From: Ignavibacteriales bacterium
GTDB taxonomy: Bacteria > Bacteroidota > Ignavibacteria > UBA10030
DNA length: 6,717 nt
NCBI GenBank assembly: GCA_016218005.1
Contig: JACRFF010000284.1
Coordinates: forward strand, 1-6,717
Direction: 5' to 3'
Shown here: in pieces, positions 5,304 to 6,717 of the stretch
Layout: every line of letters starts with the position of its first letter
How positions within the stretch are numbered: the first letter of the stretch is position 1
The notes under the pieces: generated by a model
Database searches by the model: none
The model's input: only the letters and a program-made list of their open reading frames with translations
What the model was told of the DNA's origin: nothing
Made by a program: the position numbers and the translations under genes

Positions 5304-6717
5304 ATGAAACAGTTCCTTGCAATTCTCTCTGCACTGCTGGTCATCGGACTGTTGACAGGCTGTGGCGGGGACAAGAAGGGACGCACGGCTCGTTCCGACG
5401 TACAGGAGGCGGCACAAAAGACGTACGTCGCTCCCGGCGACCTCGACGAGTACTACGTATTCAAGTCGGGCGGACACTCGGGACAAGTGTATGTGTACGG
5501 GGTTCCCTCCATGCGGCACATCGCCACCATCCCGGTCTTTGCTCCGTATCCTGCCACGGGGTATGGTTTCGACAAGGAGACCAAAGCGATGCTCGGCAAC
5601 TACACGTGGGGCGACGTGCACCATCCTGCCAATAGCGAAACCAACGGCGACTACGACGGACGCTGGCTGTTCGTCAACGATAACGCCAACAATCGCATGG
5701 CACGCATCGACCTGCGCGATTTCAAAACGAAGCAGATATTCGGCCCCATCCCCAACGTCTCCGGTTTGCACGGCGGAACGTTTGTTACGGAGAATACCGA
5801 GTACATTCTCGGCGCATCACGCTTCCCCATCCCGCTTCCGAAGGGAGCGGTCGAGAAGGTCGAAGACTTCGCCGCGAAGTACAAGGGCGTCGTCACCGCC
5901 ATGAAGGTCGAGCCTAAGACAGGCACGATCTCGATGGGCTGGCAAATTCTGATGCCTCCGTTCGATTGGGATCTCGGCGATGCCGGCAAAGGACCGAGCC
6001 ACGGCTGGGCGTTCTGGACGTGCTACAACAGCGAGCGCGGCACCGGCAAGCTGGAAGTTACCGCTTCACAAAAAGATCGTGATTACATTGCCGCCGTTAA
6101 TTGGACCAATGTGGAAAAGGCGGTTGCAAGTGGAAAAGGCAAGATGCTGGGCGGCGTGAAGATCCTCGACCCGAAAGAAGTATCGGATATCGTGTGGCTG
6201 TTACCGATTGCGAAATCTCCGCACGGCGTGGATGTTGCACCGGATGGCAAGTGGATCATCGGCAGCGGCAAGCTGCAGAGCATCACCACCGTCTTCAGCA
6301 TCGATAAGATCAAAGCCGCAATCGAGAAAAAAGATTTCACCGGACACGAAGACGGCATCCCCGTGTTGAATTATGACGCGGTGAAGGAAGCCGAAGTGAA
6401 CGTCGGCCTCGGTCCGTTGCACACGCAATTTGATGATAAGGGTTTTGCTTATACTTCGCTGTTCGTCGAGAGCGCAGTGTGCAAGTGGAAGATGGGAACG
6501 TGGGAAGTTGTGGACAAGGTTCCTGTCTCGTACAACATCGGCCATCTGTGTGCCGCAGAAGGAGACACGAGGCATCCACAGGGCAAATACGTTATCGCAC
6601 TCAACAAGCTCTCTCATGGACGTCATCTGAGCGTTGGTCCGTCGCAGCCGGAGTCCTCGCAGCTCGTCGATATCTCCGGGGAGAAGATGAAGCTCCTCTA
6701 CGATGCCTTCACCGAGC
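5304..6717 (+). CDS. nosZ: Nitrous oxide reductase, clade II (Sec-type), 3' truncated
   Basis: The periplasmic copper enzyme reducing N2O to N2. Here 471 residues are visible of a family usually around 630-670; the frame is open to the edge. The start has AAGGAG 7 bases upstream. The signal peptide is short and without twin arginines, and ends in the lipobox LTGC with Cys20, so the protein is probably a lipoprotein exported by Sec. The seven-bladed propeller is represented by DVHHP (H106, H107), SGLHGG (H156), SPHGVDVAPDGKW (H307), GLGPLHTQFDDKG (H373) and NIGHLCA (H414). By alignment from memory to Pseudomonas NosZ these are six of the seven ligands of the CuZ cluster. The seventh His and the whole C-terminal CuA cupredoxin domain should lie just beyond the window. 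Sequence around these motifs (e.g. GNYTWGDVHHPANSETNGDY) is of the clade II kind. The upstream bc-type genes probably supply its electrons. Confidence 0.97.
   Translation, partial: MKQFLAILSALLVIGLLTGCGGDKKGRTARSDVQEAAQKTYVAPGDLDEYYVFKSGGHSGQVYVYGVPSMRHIATIPVFAPYPATGYGFDKETKAMLGNYTWGDVHHPANSETNGDYDGRWLFVNDNANNRMARIDLRDFKTKQIFGPIPNVSGLHGGTFVTENTEYILGASRFPIPLPKGAVEKVEDFAAKYKGVVTAMKVEPKTGTISMGWQILMPPFDWDLGDAGKGPSHGWAFWTCYNSERGTGKLEVTASQKDRDYIAAVNWTNVEKAVASGKGKMLGGVKILDPKEVSDIVWLLPIAKSPHGVDVAPDGKWIIGSGKLQSITTVFSIDKIKAAIEKKDFTGHEDGIPVLNYDAVKEAEVNVGLGPLHTQFDDKGFAYTSLFVESAVCKWKMGTWEVVDKVPVSYNIGHLCAAEGDTRHPQGKYVIALNKLSHGRHLSVGPSQPESSQLVDISGEKMKLLYDAFTE

Noticed and set aside
5362..5904. Open frame of 180 codons within nosZ
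   Set aside because: The nosZ frame across this region carries conserved copper ligands; the alternative is Ser/Thr/Arg-rich shadow sequence.
6000..6002. His233 of NosZ (PSHGWAFW) as a CuZ ligand
   Set aside because: The spacing does not fit the known ligand order. H307, H373 and H414 fit the later ligands, and the seventh is expected beyond the window.

Overview
The window is a piece of an anaerobic respiration gene cluster on the + strand, ending in the first three quarters of a clade II (Sec-exported, "atypical") nitrous oxide reductase gene, nosZ. All convincing genes point the same way. In order they are: (1) the 3' part of a GltD-like FAD/NAD(P) oxidoreductase with a C-terminal two-[4Fe-4S] ferredoxin domain; (2) a secreted His/Met-rich protein, probably an outer-membrane beta-barrel; (3) a Rieske iron-sulfur protein with a twin-arginine signal; (4) a fused cytochrome b6/subunit IV-type cytochrome b; (5) a membrane-anchored five-heme cytochrome c; (6) nosZ, truncated by the window end. 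No tRNA, rRNA, CRISPR array or intact mobile element was seen.

Region by region: genes 1 and 2 overlap by four bases (ATGA). Gene 3 follows after 14 bp. A 62-bp spacer before gene 4 is largely filled by a strong palindrome, and a 45-bp spacer precedes gene 5. These five genes look like one operon. A 255-bp gap then separates the cytochrome c gene from nosZ. It holds an 11-bp-stem inverted repeat, an 8-bp direct repeat, a plausible sigma70-like promoter, a leader hairpin and perhaps a tiny open frame, so nosZ may be transcribed separately.

How the parts may work together (inference from families and context): Rieske protein, cytochrome b and pentaheme cytochrome c form a quinol:cytochrome c oxidoreductase, probably using menaquinol. 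It would pass electrons across the membrane to NosZ, which reduces N2O to N2. The FAD/ferredoxin protein could exchange electrons with NAD(P)H or ferredoxin on the cytoplasmic side. The small His/Met-rich secreted protein has no assigned function but could have a periplasmic or outer-membrane, possibly copper-related, role.

Organism: clade II NosZ with a lipoprotein signal, a b6-type cytochrome b, a C-terminal aromatic residue on the putative barrel protein and AGGAG-type ribosome binding sites suggest a Gram-negative, menaquinone-using bacterium. The Bacteroidota/Ignavibacteriota/Chlorobi group or Gemmatimonadota are my best guesses. Sequence alone does not fix this. The most unusual points are the loss of the PEWY glutamate in cytochrome b, an enlarged inter-cysteine loop in the Rieske protein, the lipobox on NosZ, the His/Met-rich secreted protein, and the palindromes in the two larger spacers.
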